64,000 nt of DNA from Bryobacterales bacterium (GCA_016789745.1 JAEUQF010000319.1:20197-84196), one strand, 5' to 3'. Numbered from the stretch's first letter, positions 10,837 to 19,073 are shown. Notes: generated by a model not told the origin, from the letters alone. Made by a program: numbers and translations.

Positions 10837-11264
10837 GGCTGGCTCTGACCGTAATCGCTTTGACAGCCTGCGCAGGAGGTGCTGTGAGTTCCGCTATCGT
10901 GATCAAAAACCTGGAAAAACCGGGCGCCTTCTCGGTGACGAATGAGGGCCCGGACGTGGAGTTGGAGCTCCATGTGGTAGTGGAGAAGCAGGAAGGCGGC
11001 ACCTGGACCAATACGGATGCCGATGTCCGGCTCATCGCCTCTTGCGACGAGCCGGAAACGGGCGCCACGCGGCGCCTGGCCCGCGGCGAGACGCTTGTCG
11101 TAAAGGCTTGGGACGGCTGGAGTTGCGATGGCCAATGTCCCCGGCCTTGCCGCGCGAACCTCTACCTGGGCCCGGGGACTTTCCGTTTCGTGGTGCAGAC
11201 CGCGGGCGGCAAACAGCGCTGGGAAGGGCCGGCTTTCGAGTTAGGCGAGGATCCCCGCAAGTAA
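10809..11264 (+). CDS. Putative lipoprotein of unknown function
   Basis: A 151-residue protein whose N-terminus has a basic region, a hydrophobic stretch and a lipobox (LTAC, cysteine at residue 21), followed by a small beta-rich domain. Four further cysteines occur in the second half (SCDEP, SCDGQCPRPC), which may form disulfides. It overlaps the preceding gene by 28 bases in a different frame. It converges on the PIN toxin gene with two bases between stops. No family recognised. Confidence 0.6.
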   Translation: MGQFRREALGLALTVIALTACAGGAVSSAIVIKNLEKPGAFSVTNEGPDVELELHVVVEKQEGGTWTNTDADVRLIASCDEPETGATRRLARGETLVVKAWDGWSCDGQCPRPCRANLYLGPGTFRFVVQTAGGKQRWEGPAFELGEDPRK

Positions 11265-11266
11265 CG

Positions 11267-11734
11267 TCAATGCAAGTAGACTTTCAGCCCGAGGTCGGCG
11301 GGTGAGTGCGCAAAGGGATTGACGACGGTCAAGCCGGCGAATTTCCGGCCGGTCTGCAAATCCTCGGTGAGCAGGTAGGCACAACAGGCCTGCTCTGCCG
11401 CGGCTACAACAAGCGCGTCCCAATAATGAAGGGACGCGTTGTCCATCCAGAACCAGGCCCGGCGCGCGAGCGAGAGCGTATTCGGAACCGGTTCCCAAAG
11501 GGCTAGGGTCTCAACGTCGTGCCGCAGCTTATCATCTGGCCATTTCAGCTTGTACCTGCCAGCTTGGTAGAACTCGTTTAAGACCTGCCAGCTTACCGCA
11601 CCGGCGCTGTAGAACCAGAGTCTGTCCACCCACTCCCGGGCGGCGTGCTGCTTGCCCTGGTCGCGTCCATCCAGAGTGTACAGCAGCACGTTAGTGTCAA
11701 CGAAGAACTGCCTATTCGCGGTTGGAACGGTCAT
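11267..11734 (-). CDS. PIN-domain ribonuclease toxin (VapC-like)
   Basis: A 155-residue PIN-domain protein. The first acidic residue is in FVDTNVLLYTLD near the N-terminus. Others include a glutamate in NEFYQAG, an aspartate in HYWDALVVAAAE and one in LTEDLQ, matching the four-acid Mg-binding site of VapC RNases. The ATG at 11734 is preferred; a GTG four codons upstream is possible. Either start lies inside the 3' end of the antitoxin gene, a usual toxin-antitoxin arrangement. The target RNA is not predictable. The module sits inside the secretion/pilus gene cluster. Confidence 0.8.
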   Translation of the reverse strand: MTVPTANRQFFVDTNVLLYTLDGRDQGKQHAAREWVDRLWFYSAGAVSWQVLNEFYQAGRYKLKWPDDKLRHDVETLALWEPVPNTLSLARRAWFWMDNASLHYWDALVVAAAEQACCAYLLTEDLQTGRKFAGLTVVNPFAHSPADLGLKVYLH

Positions 11735-11978
11735 ACCAGTCTTCACGGCGGCCGCGTTCGGAGGCGGAGAGGCCCTCGGTAACCGGAGTTATCAGCTTCC
11801 AGCGTTCATACGCCGCCCAATACTCATCTGTACGGCGCATCTCTTTTTCGAGCATTTCGCCGACGAGTCTGGAGACGGAGGTGTTCTTCTCCGCAGCCAG
11901 TCGGCGGGCCCATTGGGCGACCTCAGGCTTCAAGGTGATGGTGACGTTCTTGAGCTTGGGGGTCTTGGATTCTGACAC
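11712..11978 (-). CDS. Ribbon-helix-helix antitoxin partner of the PIN toxin
   Basis: An 88-residue small basic/acidic protein. Residues near 10-50 (VTITLKPEVAQWARRLAAEK, then SVSRLVGEMLEKEM) match the beta strand plus two helices of a ribbon-helix-helix repressor. The C-terminal Trp/Arg/Glu-rich tail would wrap and neutralise the toxin. The start is a GTG at 11978. A TACACT lies exactly six bases upstream, predicting a leaderless mRNA. A perfect 9-bp inverted repeat covers start codon and promoter, so autorepression is likely. Confidence 0.75.
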   Translation of the reverse strand: MSESKTPKLKNVTITLKPEVAQWARRLAAEKNTSVSRLVGEMLEKEMRRTDEYWAAYERWKLITPVTEGLSASERGRREDWYDRSNRE

Positions 11979-12005
11979 GAAGTCAGTGTAACACGAACTT
12001 CGTGT
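11975..12005 (-). promoter_or_regulatory. Operator/promoter of the toxin-antitoxin operon
   Basis: ACACGAAGT (11975-11983) and ACTTCGTGT (11997-12005) are perfect inverted repeats. They flank a second central palindrome, GTGTAACAC (11986-11994). The minus-strand -10-like TACACT (11985-11990) and the GTG start (11976-11978) lie inside. A ribbon-helix-helix antitoxin dimer pair bound here would block both transcription and start-codon access. Confidence 0.6.
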
Positions 12006-12061
12006 AGTTCATTTTCCCTCCACGTCCTGCCCTCCTGGTACGTCTTTCTCTATGTCGAAGC

Positions 12062-13687
12062 ATGGCAGCCCCCGACCGTCCCCAATTCCGTGACCCTCAA
12101 CTGGAAGCAAACCAGGCCAAGGCAATGGCTGGCCGCTACCGGTGCGAGTATGTCGACCTGAAGGAAGAGCGCATCGACCACAGCCTCTTTTCCTCCGTCC
12201 CGGTCGACCTGATGTTTCGCTATAACTTCGTCCCGCTGAGTGCCGAGAACGGACATTTGTCCATTGCCTTGGCCGATCCGCGAAACCTGAACCTCATCGA
12301 CGAACTGTCGATCCTGCTCGGTAAGCGGCTGCAGGTAAAGGTGGCGACGCTGTCGCAGATCTCGGATCTGCTGAAAAAAACCGAACAAAGCCAGCGCGTG
12401 CTGGACGAGGTGACCGAAGGCTTCGCGCTGGACGTTGTCGGGGACGAAGAAAACCAGGACGAAACGCTATCGATTGATAGGCTTACGGGCACCGATTCGG
12501 ACATCGCCCCCGTTATCAAGCTGGTCGACACCACCATTTTCAACGCGCTCGAACGCCGCGCCTCCGATATTCACATCGAAACGCGCGACCAGGAAGTGGC
12601 CATCAAGTACCGCATCGACGGTGTGCTGCAATACGCCATGCCGCCGATCGCGAAGGAATGGCATTCCACCATCATCAGCCGTATCAAGGTTATGAGCGAG
12701 TTGGACATCGCCGAGCGGCGCGTGCCGCAGGACGGCCGTTTCCGCGTCCGCTACAAGGGCCGCCTGATCGACTTCCGCGTCTCGGTGATGCCGACCATCC
12801 ACGGCGAAGACTCCGTTCTCCGCGTCCTGGACAAAGAGTCGATGAGCGAAAAGTTTTCCTCGCTCAGCCTGGACGTGGTGGGATTCTCCGAGCACGATAT
12901 CACCCGCTTCCGCCGCGCCATCAAGGAGCCCTACGGCATGGTACTGGTGACGGGGCCGACGGGGTCCGGTAAAACCACCACGCTGTACGCCGCGCTGATG
13001 GAAATCAAGAACGACGAAGACAAGATCATCACGATTGAGGACCCCGTCGAATACCAGATCAAGGGCATCACGCAGATCCCGGTAAACGAGAAGAAGGGGC
13101 TTACCTTCGCCCGCGGCCTGCGCTCCATCCTGCGCCATGACCCGGATAAGGTCATGGTGGGCGAAATCCGCGACCAGGAAACCGCGCAGATTGCCATCAA
13201 CGCCGCGCTCACCGGACACCTGGTGTTCACCACCGTCCACGCCAATAACGTCATCGACGTGCTGGGCCGCTTCCTGAACATGGGCGTGGAGGCCTATAAC
13301 TTCGTCTCGGCCCTGAACTGCATTTTGGCGCAGCGACTGGTGCGCATGATCTGCGAGCACTGCAAGAAGCCGGTGGAATACACCGATGAATACCTGGTGG
13401 AATCAGGGCTGAAGCTGGAAGAATGGCGCGATGTCACCTTCTATGAGGGCGCGGGCTGTTTTGAATGCGGCGGCACCGGGTACCGCGGCCGTACGGCGAT
13501 TCACGAACTGCTGGATCTGTCCGAGCGCATCCGCGAGATGATTCTGCAGCGGCGTCCGGGGAGTGAAGTGAAGCGCGCGGCGAAGGAAGAGGGCATGCGG
13601 TTCCTGCGGGAATCGGCGGTGGAGAAGGTGCGGATGGGCATCTCCACCTTAAAGGAAGTCAACAAGGTCACGTTCATCGAGGGCTAA
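12062..13687 (+). CDS. Type II secretion/type IV pilus assembly ATPase (GspE/PilB family)
   Basis: A 541-residue hexameric ATPase that powers pilus or pseudopilus assembly. An N-terminal MshEN-type domain (about 20-125) is followed by the motor domain. The Walker A GPTGSGKTT is at about residues 298-306, the Asp box and His box are near FTTVHANN, and a Walker-B-like VMVGEIRD is near 365-371. The zinc-binding cysteine pairs CEHC (about 431-434) and CFEC (about 465-468) identify an assembly rather than a PilT-type retraction ATPase. It heads a run of tightly overlapping genes; its TAA shares a base with the ATG of the pilM-like gene. Confidence 0.92.
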   Translation: MAAPDRPQFRDPQLEANQAKAMAGRYRCEYVDLKEERIDHSLFSSVPVDLMFRYNFVPLSAENGHLSIALADPRNLNLIDELSILLGKRLQVKVATLSQISDLLKKTEQSQRVLDEVTEGFALDVVGDEENQDETLSIDRLTGTDSDIAPVIKLVDTTIFNALERRASDIHIETRDQEVAIKYRIDGVLQYAMPPIAKEWHSTIISRIKVMSELDIAERRVPQDGRFRVRYKGRLIDFRVSVMPTIHGEDSVLRVLDKESMSEKFSSLSLDVVGFSEHDITRFRRAIKEPYGMVLVTGPTGSGKTTTLYAALMEIKNDEDKIITIEDPVEYQIKGITQIPVNEKKGLTFARGLRSILRHDPDKVMVGEIRDQETAQIAINAALTGHLVFTTVHANNVIDVLGRFLNMGVEAYNFVSALNCILAQRLVRMICEHCKKPVEYTDEYLVESGLKLEEWRDVTFYEGAGCFECGGTGYRGRTAIHELLDLSERIREMILQRRPGSEVKRAAKEEGMRFLRESAVEKVRMGISTLKEVNKVTFIEG

Positions 13688-14595
13688 TGTCGCTGGTAGA
13701 TAAGATTCGCCACCTGCTTACGGACCCGCCGCCGGAATTCGTATTTGAGTTCTCCGAGACAGGGATTGCCTGGGTGCAGCATGGCAAGACGCTGGCATCC
13801 GGCTTTCAACCTTTGGAGCCCGGCGTGATGGCGATCTCGCCGGTGAAGGATAACGTCCTGAAACCGGAACTGCTGGAGCAGGCGGTGATGCGGATTGTGC
13901 CGGAAGACCGGCGGCGCCGTCCCTGCGCCATCATCCTGCCCGATTACTGTGCGCGGGTGGCGGTGCTGGATTTCGACAGTTTCCCTTCCGAGCCGGCAGA
14001 ACAGCTTTCGCTGGTACGGTTCCGCGTAAAGAAGAGCGTGCCGTTTGATCTGGATGCGGCCAACGTGAGCTTCCACGTGCAGCCGGCGGCGAGCGGGCGC
14101 AAGAAGCGCGACGTGGTGGTGGCGGTAGTTTCGCTGGAGATTCTGGCTCGCTATGAGGCGCCGTTGCGGGTTTCGGGCCTGCATCCGGGCCTGGTGACGA
14201 TATCGGCGTTGTCGGCATTGAACATGGTGCAGCCGAGCGGGCTGGAGATTGTCGCCAAGCTGAGTGGCAGTGCACTGACGGTGGCCGTGGTGGATCAGAA
14301 CGCGCTCCGCATGTACCGCTGCGTGGAGTTGGATCAATTGACGGCGGAAGCCGTGCTCGCGATTCTGTATCCCACCTACGCCTACATTGAAGATGAGTTC
14401 AAGAAGAAGCCGGAGCGGCTGCTGTTGTGCGGCTTTGGCTCTTTCGGAGAAGTGATCGCGCCCGGGTTGGAGGCGGAGTTGGGCACAACGGTGGAGCCGC
14501 TACGCTCGGCACTGGGCACCATCGGCACATCGAATGCCGGGCTGTTGGGATACCTGGCGGGAACGGGCGTGGCGTCGCTGGAGGTGGCCGCGTGA
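13687..14595 (+). CDS. pilM: PilM-like actin-fold protein of the pilus/secretion platform
   Basis: A 302-residue actin/FtsA-like protein, expected on the cytoplasmic face where it binds the N-terminal tail of PilN. It is somewhat shorter than classical PilM (about 350) but keeps the recognisable core (FEFSETGIAWVQHG, LPDYCARVAVLDFDSFP). Coupled to the ATPase gene by TAATG and to the next gene by an overlapping GTGA. Clear PilM nucleotide-binding glycine signatures are hard to see, so nucleotide binding is uncertain. Confidence 0.75.
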   Translation: MSLVDKIRHLLTDPPPEFVFEFSETGIAWVQHGKTLASGFQPLEPGVMAISPVKDNVLKPELLEQAVMRIVPEDRRRRPCAIILPDYCARVAVLDFDSFPSEPAEQLSLVRFRVKKSVPFDLDAANVSFHVQPAASGRKKRDVVVAVVSLEILARYEAPLRVSGLHPGLVTISALSALNMVQPSGLEIVAKLSGSALTVAVVDQNALRMYRCVELDQLTAEAVLAILYPTYAYIEDEFKKKPERLLLCGFGSFGEVIAPGLEAELGTTVEPLRSALGTIGTSNAGLLGYLAGTGVASLEVAA

Positions 14596-15158
14596 AGATC
14601 CAGATCAATCTTTCGAGTGAGCCGTTCCGCAAAGAGCGGCCCTATATTGTCGCCACGGTGGCGATGAGCGCCGTGCTGCTGTTGACGCTGGGATATCTGA
14701 CCTACGCGGCGGTGCTTGGCCGTGATGAGGCGTCCGAGGCGCGGCAGGATGTCGAGGCCGCCAAGCAGCAGTTGGCCGGGCTGCAGCGGGAACAGAACCG
14801 GCTGGAAGCAATTCTGCGCCAGCCGGAGAACGGCGAAGTGATCGAGCGGAGCGTATTTCTGAACCAGTTGCTGTTCCGCAAGGGTATCAGTTGGACGCGC
14901 ATTTTCGCCGATTTGGAGAAGGTGACGCCCTATAACGTGCGGCTGGTGCAGGTGCGGCCGCAGGTGACGCCGGCCAACGAAATCTATTTGGAGATGGTGG
15001 TGGCGGCCGCCAGTTCGGAGCCTGTGATCGAGATGCTGATGAAGATGGAAGGCTCGGCGCAGTTTGGCGCGACGCATGTCGCCAACTGGCTGCCGCCGTC
15101 GCAAACCGAGCCGCTGTACCGCTACCGGATCAACGTGAACTATGCCCAGAAGCTCTAA
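14592..15158 (+). CDS. pilN: PilN-like inner-membrane assembly protein
   Basis: A 188-residue bitopic protein. The N-terminus KIQINLSSEPF is a close match to the conserved PilN peptide (INLxPxR-type) that docks in PilM. A membrane helix at about 18-40 and a coiled coil (EASEARQDVEAAKQQ) precede a ferredoxin-like periplasmic domain. The GTG start at 14592 overlaps the pilM TGA by three bases. Position between PilM- and PilO-like genes supports the call. Possible alternative family name: GspL C-terminal part. Confidence 0.78.
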   Translation: MKIQINLSSEPFRKERPYIVATVAMSAVLLLTLGYLTYAAVLGRDEASEARQDVEAAKQQLAGLQREQNRLEAILRQPENGEVIERSVFLNQLLFRKGISWTRIFADLEKVTPYNVRLVQVRPQVTPANEIYLEMVVAAASSEPVIEMLMKMEGSAQFGATHVANWLPPSQTEPLYRYRINVNYAQKL

Positions 15159-15834
15159 GCTCAGCGAACTGAAATCGAAGATCACGGAGAAGGTGCCGCT
15201 GAAGGCACACCACGTAACTGCGGATCCGCAGACGACAGGGCGTATCATTGTCGGCCTCCTGCTGGCGGCGAACGTGGTGGCGGCGCTGTTCGCGTTCCGG
15301 CCCTGGGCGGAGACGCCGCTGCAGTTGGAAGAGCAGTTGGTGAGTCTGAAAAAGCAGCAGGTCACTACGAAGACGCGCATCGGGCAGTTGCGGATTCTGA
15401 CCACCAAATCCGAAAAGGCGCGCAACGAAGGCGATCAGTTCCTGGGCAAGTACTTCCTGGGGCGTCGCACAGCGGCCTCCACGCTGGTGTCGGAGTTGAC
15501 CAGCATGGCAAAGGACTCCGGTATCAAGCCGAAAGAACACAGCTTCGCGTTTGAGGGGATTGAAGGTACCGAAAACCTGGCCATGATGACGATCACGGCC
15601 AATTATGAAGGCAACTACGGCGACCTGATCAAGTATGTGAACCGGATTGACCGCTCGCCGCGGTTCTTCATTGTGGAGAGCCTGGCAGCGACGCCGCAAC
15701 AGGGTGGGCAAGGCGTACTCAACATCAACATGAAGGTGAACGTCTTTGTAAGAGACGACGGCGCCTTCCCGCAGGTGGCCCAGGCGGCCACCCCGAAACC
15801 GGCAGCCGCCGCGGCTAAGGAAGAGTTGCCATGA
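15142..15834 (+). CDS. pilO: PilO-like inner-membrane assembly protein
   Basis: A 230-residue bitopic protein with one membrane helix (about 33-50), a coiled coil and a ferredoxin-like periplasmic domain (IKYVNRIDRSPRFFIVESL), the layout of PilO/GspM. It should heterodimerise with the PilN-like protein and link the cytoplasmic platform to the outer-membrane channel. An Ala/Pro/Lys-rich tail follows the domain. It overlaps the pilN-like gene by 17 bases and the next gene by four (ATGA). Confidence 0.78.
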   Translation: MPRSSKLSELKSKITEKVPLKAHHVTADPQTTGRIIVGLLLAANVVAALFAFRPWAETPLQLEEQLVSLKKQQVTTKTRIGQLRILTTKSEKARNEGDQFLGKYFLGRRTAASTLVSELTSMAKDSGIKPKEHSFAFEGIEGTENLAMMTITANYEGNYGDLIKYVNRIDRSPRFFIVESLAATPQQGGQGVLNINMKVNVFVRDDGAFPQVAQAATPKPAAAAAKEELP

Positions 15835-16607
15835 AACTGGGCGCGGAACCGAAGAAAATAGCGATGCTGGCGGGCTTAGGCTTGCTGGCGGCTTACTCCA
15901 TCTATACCAATCTGCTGTCGGGGCCGGATATTCCGGAGAGTGCACGGCAGAGCCAGTCGGCACCGCGGCCCGCGGGAGCGATTCCGAGCCCGGATTCCGC
16001 CGGGGCGCCCACACCGGCACAACAGGCTACGTCCGAACGGATGGCGCAGCGCCGGCAGGTGATGAGCGGACGCCAGTCCGTTGGCGAGTTCCGGCCATCG
16101 TTGAAGCCGGCCAGGCCCGAAGACCGCCCCGATCCGATGAAGGTGGATCCGACGCTGCGTCTGGACCTGCTGGCGAAGTTGCAGAACGTGACGTTATCGG
16201 GCGGGCAGCGCAGTTTGTTTGATTTAGGAACGCAGCCGCCGCCGGAAGCTGTGAAGACGGGGGATGTCCCGAAGATCGAAGTGGGTAAGCCGAAGAGCAA
16301 GGGACGGCTGGATGTGGCGATGTTGCATCCGCAGCCGAAGCCAGCGGAAGTGAAGCCGGCAGCCGCGGTGAAGCCGCCCCCGCCTCCGATTCCCTTGAAG
16401 TTCTATGGGTATAGCTCGGCCCGCACGGGCGGCGTGAAGCGAGTGTTCTTCCTGGAAGGGGAGGACATCTTCGTCGTCAATGAGGGCGACCTGATCAAGC
16501 GCCGCTACAAAGTGGTGCAGATCCGCTTAAACTCGGTAGTAGTAGAGGACACCGAGCACAAGCACCAGCAGACGTTGCAGCTGGAAGAGCCTCCGAACGC
16601 CGGCTAA
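15831..16607 (+). CDS. PilP/GspC-like periplasmic linker protein
   Basis: A 258-residue protein with an N-terminal membrane helix (about 10-28), a long Pro/Ala/Gln-rich linker and a small C-terminal beta domain (LKFYGYSS, FLEGEDIFVVNEGDLIKRRY, then VVVEDTEH). That domain matches the HR/PilP-type module that contacts the secretin. Order after PilM, PilN and PilO supports a PilP/GspC role. The secretin gene that would be its partner is not in the window. Translationally coupled to pilO by ATGA. Confidence 0.65.
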   Translation: MKLGAEPKKIAMLAGLGLLAAYSIYTNLLSGPDIPESARQSQSAPRPAGAIPSPDSAGAPTPAQQATSERMAQRRQVMSGRQSVGEFRPSLKPARPEDRPDPMKVDPTLRLDLLAKLQNVTLSGGQRSLFDLGTQPPPEAVKTGDVPKIEVGKPKSKGRLDVAMLHPQPKPAEVKPAAAVKPPPPPIPLKFYGYSSARTGGVKRVFFLEGEDIFVVNEGDLIKRRYKVVQIRLNSVVVEDTEHKHQQTLQLEEPPNAG

Positions 16608-16617
16608 GGATTCTCAT

Positions 16618-18354
16618 ATGCAGTACGCCCATCCCGTCAAAGCCCGCCCGAGCGAATCCGGCTTCATGCTGCTGTTCGTGTTTCTACTGGCGGCAGCCCT
16701 GGCGCTGAGCATGTACGTAGAAATGCCGCGGCAGGCCTTTGAGTCGCAGCGCATGCGGGAGGAGATGGTGGTGGATCGCGGAATGGAGTACCGCCGCGCC
16801 ATCCAGCTCTACGTCCGCAAGAAGAAGCAGTATCCGCCTAATATGGATGCGCTGGAGAAAGACGGCACGCTGCGTTTTCTGCGCCGCCGTTACAGCGATC
16901 CGCTGACGGGCAAGGATGACTGGCGCCTGGTGCATATCGGGCCGAACGGCGAGTTCACCGATTCGGTAGTAAACAAGCAGAACCAGGGGAAGAAGGAAGG
17001 TTGGTCGAATAGCTTTATCAGCGAAGGGCCCGTGATGGGCGCGGCGCCCACCAGTGCCAATGCCACCGCGAATCCGGCCGTCAATCGGGACCAGCAGCGT
17101 GGCATTGCCGCGCAAGGCATGCCGGCGCCGGGGGCCGATGGACAAGGCCAGGGACAGGTTCCGGGCCAGCAGCAGAATTACAGCGAGGCGGGGCAGGGCG
17201 GCTACTTCAACCCGCAGCAGCAGCAGTTGTTGCAGCAACAACAGCAGCAACAGCAACTGATGCAGCAGCAAATGCAACAGCAGCAGCAGTACAACCCAAA
17301 CTATCCGTCCCAAGCCACCAATTCGCAAGGCTTCAATCCGAATAACCCGCAAGGGCAGCCGGTGCCATATCAACAGGTGGGGCCGATGCAGCAGGGGCAG
17401 ATGGGGTACCCCACATATCCCAGCACCTATCCAACCGCCGCGCAGCCGGGCACCATTCCCGGCACCTATCCCACGGCTATCGGCCAGCCTGGCGTGATGA
17501 CGCCGAACCTGCAGGGGACCACCGGGATCAACCCGGTGAACCCGTACATTTCGCCGGCCGGGCAAGTGCCGGGGAACGTACAGCGCTTCCCGATGTACGG
17601 CACGCAGGTCCCAGCAAGTTCACAGACTGGCGGTGTGGTGCCGCAGCAGAACCCGTACGCGAACCCGTATCAGCAGCAGGGTATAAATCCTTATCAACAG
17701 CAGGCGGCCAATCCCTACCAGCAGCAGGCGCAGAATCCGTATCAGCAGCAAGGCACGAACCCCTATCAACAGGGTGGCTTCGGGCAGCCAGGCTACGGGC
17801 AGCCGTCGCCGATGGGGCAACCGGGTAACGGCACCATGGGCCAACCCAACAGCGGTTTCGGAGGCGCGCAAGGCGGCACCGGACAGTCGCCGATCATCAA
17901 CCAGGGGGTTGGCCAACAGATCATGAACAGCCTGACACGCCCCTCGGCTCCGGGCGGAATCGGGGGCGGCATGAACTCGGGATTGTCACAGACAATGGGC
18001 GCGGGGATCGCGGGGGTAGCCAGCAAGTTCGAGGGCAAGTCGATCATGCTGGTAAATGAACGCGACCTCTACCAGGAATGGGAGTTCCTGTACGATGCGC
18101 GCCGCGATAGCGCGATGACCAGCAGCGGCGTGAATCTGAACACGCAGGCGACGCAGGGCATGCAGCAGAATGGCATGGGCTTCGGCAGCGGCGGCAGCGC
18201 CCTTGGGGGTGGGGGTAACGGTCTCGGTGGCGGGAAAATGGGCAGCGGTGGCGGCACCTTCAACAACGGCACGAGCGGCAGCACCGGGGGCGGGTTCGGC
18301 GGCAGTTCGGGCTTCGGAGGCGGCAGCAACTCCGGGTTTGGCACGAAACGCTAG
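16618..18354 (+). CDS. Pseudopilin-like protein with a giant Gln- and Gly-rich tail
   Basis: A 578-residue protein, three to four times longer than usual pseudopilins. Residues 10-33 look like a prepilin leader and N-terminal helix with cleavage after G15 (SG/FMLLF), but position +5 is Phe instead of the usual Glu. A GspG-like globular start follows (YRRAIQLYVRKKKQYPPNMDAL). From about residue 185 on it is low-complexity. It has a polyglutamine stretch, then Asn/Pro/Tyr-rich sequence with five near-perfect NPYQQQ units (about 342-386), a short ordered island (GIAGVASKFEGKSIMLVNER, about 465-484) and a C-terminal Gly/Ser-rich tail. Last gene of the assembly operon. Confidence 0.75.
   Translation: MQYAHPVKARPSESGFMLLFVFLLAAALALSMYVEMPRQAFESQRMREEMVVDRGMEYRRAIQLYVRKKKQYPPNMDALEKDGTLRFLRRRYSDPLTGKDDWRLVHIGPNGEFTDSVVNKQNQGKKEGWSNSFISEGPVMGAAPTSANATANPAVNRDQQRGIAAQGMPAPGADGQGQGQVPGQQQNYSEAGQGGYFNPQQQQLLQQQQQQQQLMQQQMQQQQQYNPNYPSQATNSQGFNPNNPQGQPVPYQQVGPMQQGQMGYPTYPSTYPTAAQPGTIPGTYPTAIGQPGVMTPNLQGTTGINPVNPYISPAGQVPGNVQRFPMYGTQVPASSQTGGVVPQQNPYANPYQQQGINPYQQQAANPYQQQAQNPYQQQGTNPYQQGGFGQPGYGQPSPMGQPGNGTMGQPNSGFGGAQGGTGQSPIINQGVGQQIMNSLTRPSAPGGIGGGMNSGLSQTMGAGIAGVASKFEGKSIMLVNERDLYQEWEFLYDARRDSAMTSSGVNLNTQATQGMQQNGMGFGSGGSALGGGGNGLGGGKMGSGGGTFNNGTSGSTGGGFGGSSGFGGGSNSGFGTKR
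17641..17774 (+). repeat. Tandem in-frame 24-bp repeats encoding NPYQQQ units
   Basis: Five copies of a 24-base unit encode NPYQQQ plus two variable residues. Third-codon positions differ between copies (CAG/CAA, TAT/TAC), so the repeat is under protein-level selection rather than being a recent DNA expansion. It lies inside the pseudopilin-like gene and is not a CRISPR. Confidence 0.8.
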
Positions 18355-18359
18355 CTTAG

Positions 18360-19052
18360 TTAGCGCCAGCGCAGAATTGCGTCACGCATCAAGTCGAAGG
18401 TAGCCTCTGGAGCCTCGTGGTGCGGCTCGTGGCGGCAGTTGGGAATCAGTACCGACTCACCTCCGATGGCTTCCAGTTGGCGGACCGTACCGTAAGGGTC
18501 TTCCCTTCCCTGCAGCGCCAGGATCTGGCGTCCGCGAATTATGTCCGCGCTGATTTCCCAGTTGTCGAATGCCGGCGATAGCCAGATGCCGGCCCAGTCC
18601 CAGAACAGCTTTTCGGTCTTGTCGCCGTGATGTTTGCGGAGGCGCGGTAGCAGACGGTCCGCTTCCGCCACAACGTCGCGGATGCCCTGGCGCGTGATGT
18701 CCTCCACGAAGACATGGGCAGCCTCGGTGAGGATGGCGCGCACGGGCGTGCGGCATAGCAGCGCGATGGACCCGCCATCGGAATGCCCCACCAGAATCGG
18801 ATTCCGGACCTGTTCCTGATCCAGCAGCGCTTCCAGCCGGCGTGCCTCGATATGCAGGTAATCGGGGCCGATCGCCTGAACCCGAGGTTCGGACTTGCCG
18901 TGCCCCTCCCGGTCATAGGCCAGCCCCGGCAGCCCAACGGCCTCGCACAAACGGCGAGGAAAGTCGCGCCACTGGCTGACCGAGCCGATTCCATGATGCA
19001 GGAAGACCACCACCGGTTCGGCACGTGCGCCCTGCCAACGTTCCACGAACAT
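18360..19052 (-). CDS. Alpha/beta-fold hydrolase
   Basis: A 230-residue single-domain alpha/beta hydrolase. The oxyanion/N-terminal motif is LHHGIGS, the nucleophile elbow is GHSDGG (Ser is the nucleophile), the acid is in GREDPYG, and the catalytic His is in CRHEPHHEAP. There is no signal peptide, so it is cytoplasmic. The substrate cannot be told from the sequence; relatives act on esters, lactones or epoxide-like substrates. The start codon lies 27 bases from the divergent guanine deaminase gene. It converges with the pseudopilin gene, with five bases between stops. Confidence 0.82.
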   Translation of the reverse strand: MFVERWQGARAEPVVVFLHHGIGSVSQWRDFPRRLCEAVGLPGLAYDREGHGKSEPRVQAIGPDYLHIEARRLEALLDQEQVRNPILVGHSDGGSIALLCRTPVRAILTEAAHVFVEDITRQGIRDVVAEADRLLPRLRKHHGDKTEKLFWDWAGIWLSPAFDNWEISADIIRGRQILALQGREDPYGTVRQLEAIGGESVLIPNCRHEPHHEAPEATFDLMRDAILRWR

Positions 19053-19067
19053 TCGCGTTCACATCCC

Positions 19068-19073
19068 TATAAT
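19068..19073 (+). promoter_or_regulatory. -10 element predicting leaderless guaD mRNA
   Basis: A perfect TATAAT is followed by exactly six bases and then the GTG start codon at 19080. Transcription would begin at or within a base or two of the GTG. No Shine-Dalgarno sequence is present. No strong -35 is visible. Confidence 0.55.

Noticed and set aside
11267..12005. Toxin-antitoxin pair as sign of a larger mobile element
   Set aside because: No integrase, transposase, attachment repeats or tRNA junction is visible around it; only the module itself looks acquired.
17200..17295. CAG/CAA run as a possible unstable trinucleotide repeat
   Set aside because: CAG and CAA are mixed and interrupted by other codons, so it reads as coded polyglutamine rather than a slipping DNA repeat.
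17641..17774. CRISPR-like spacing of short repeats
   Set aside because: Units are contiguous, in frame, with a protein-level pattern, and no cas genes are present.
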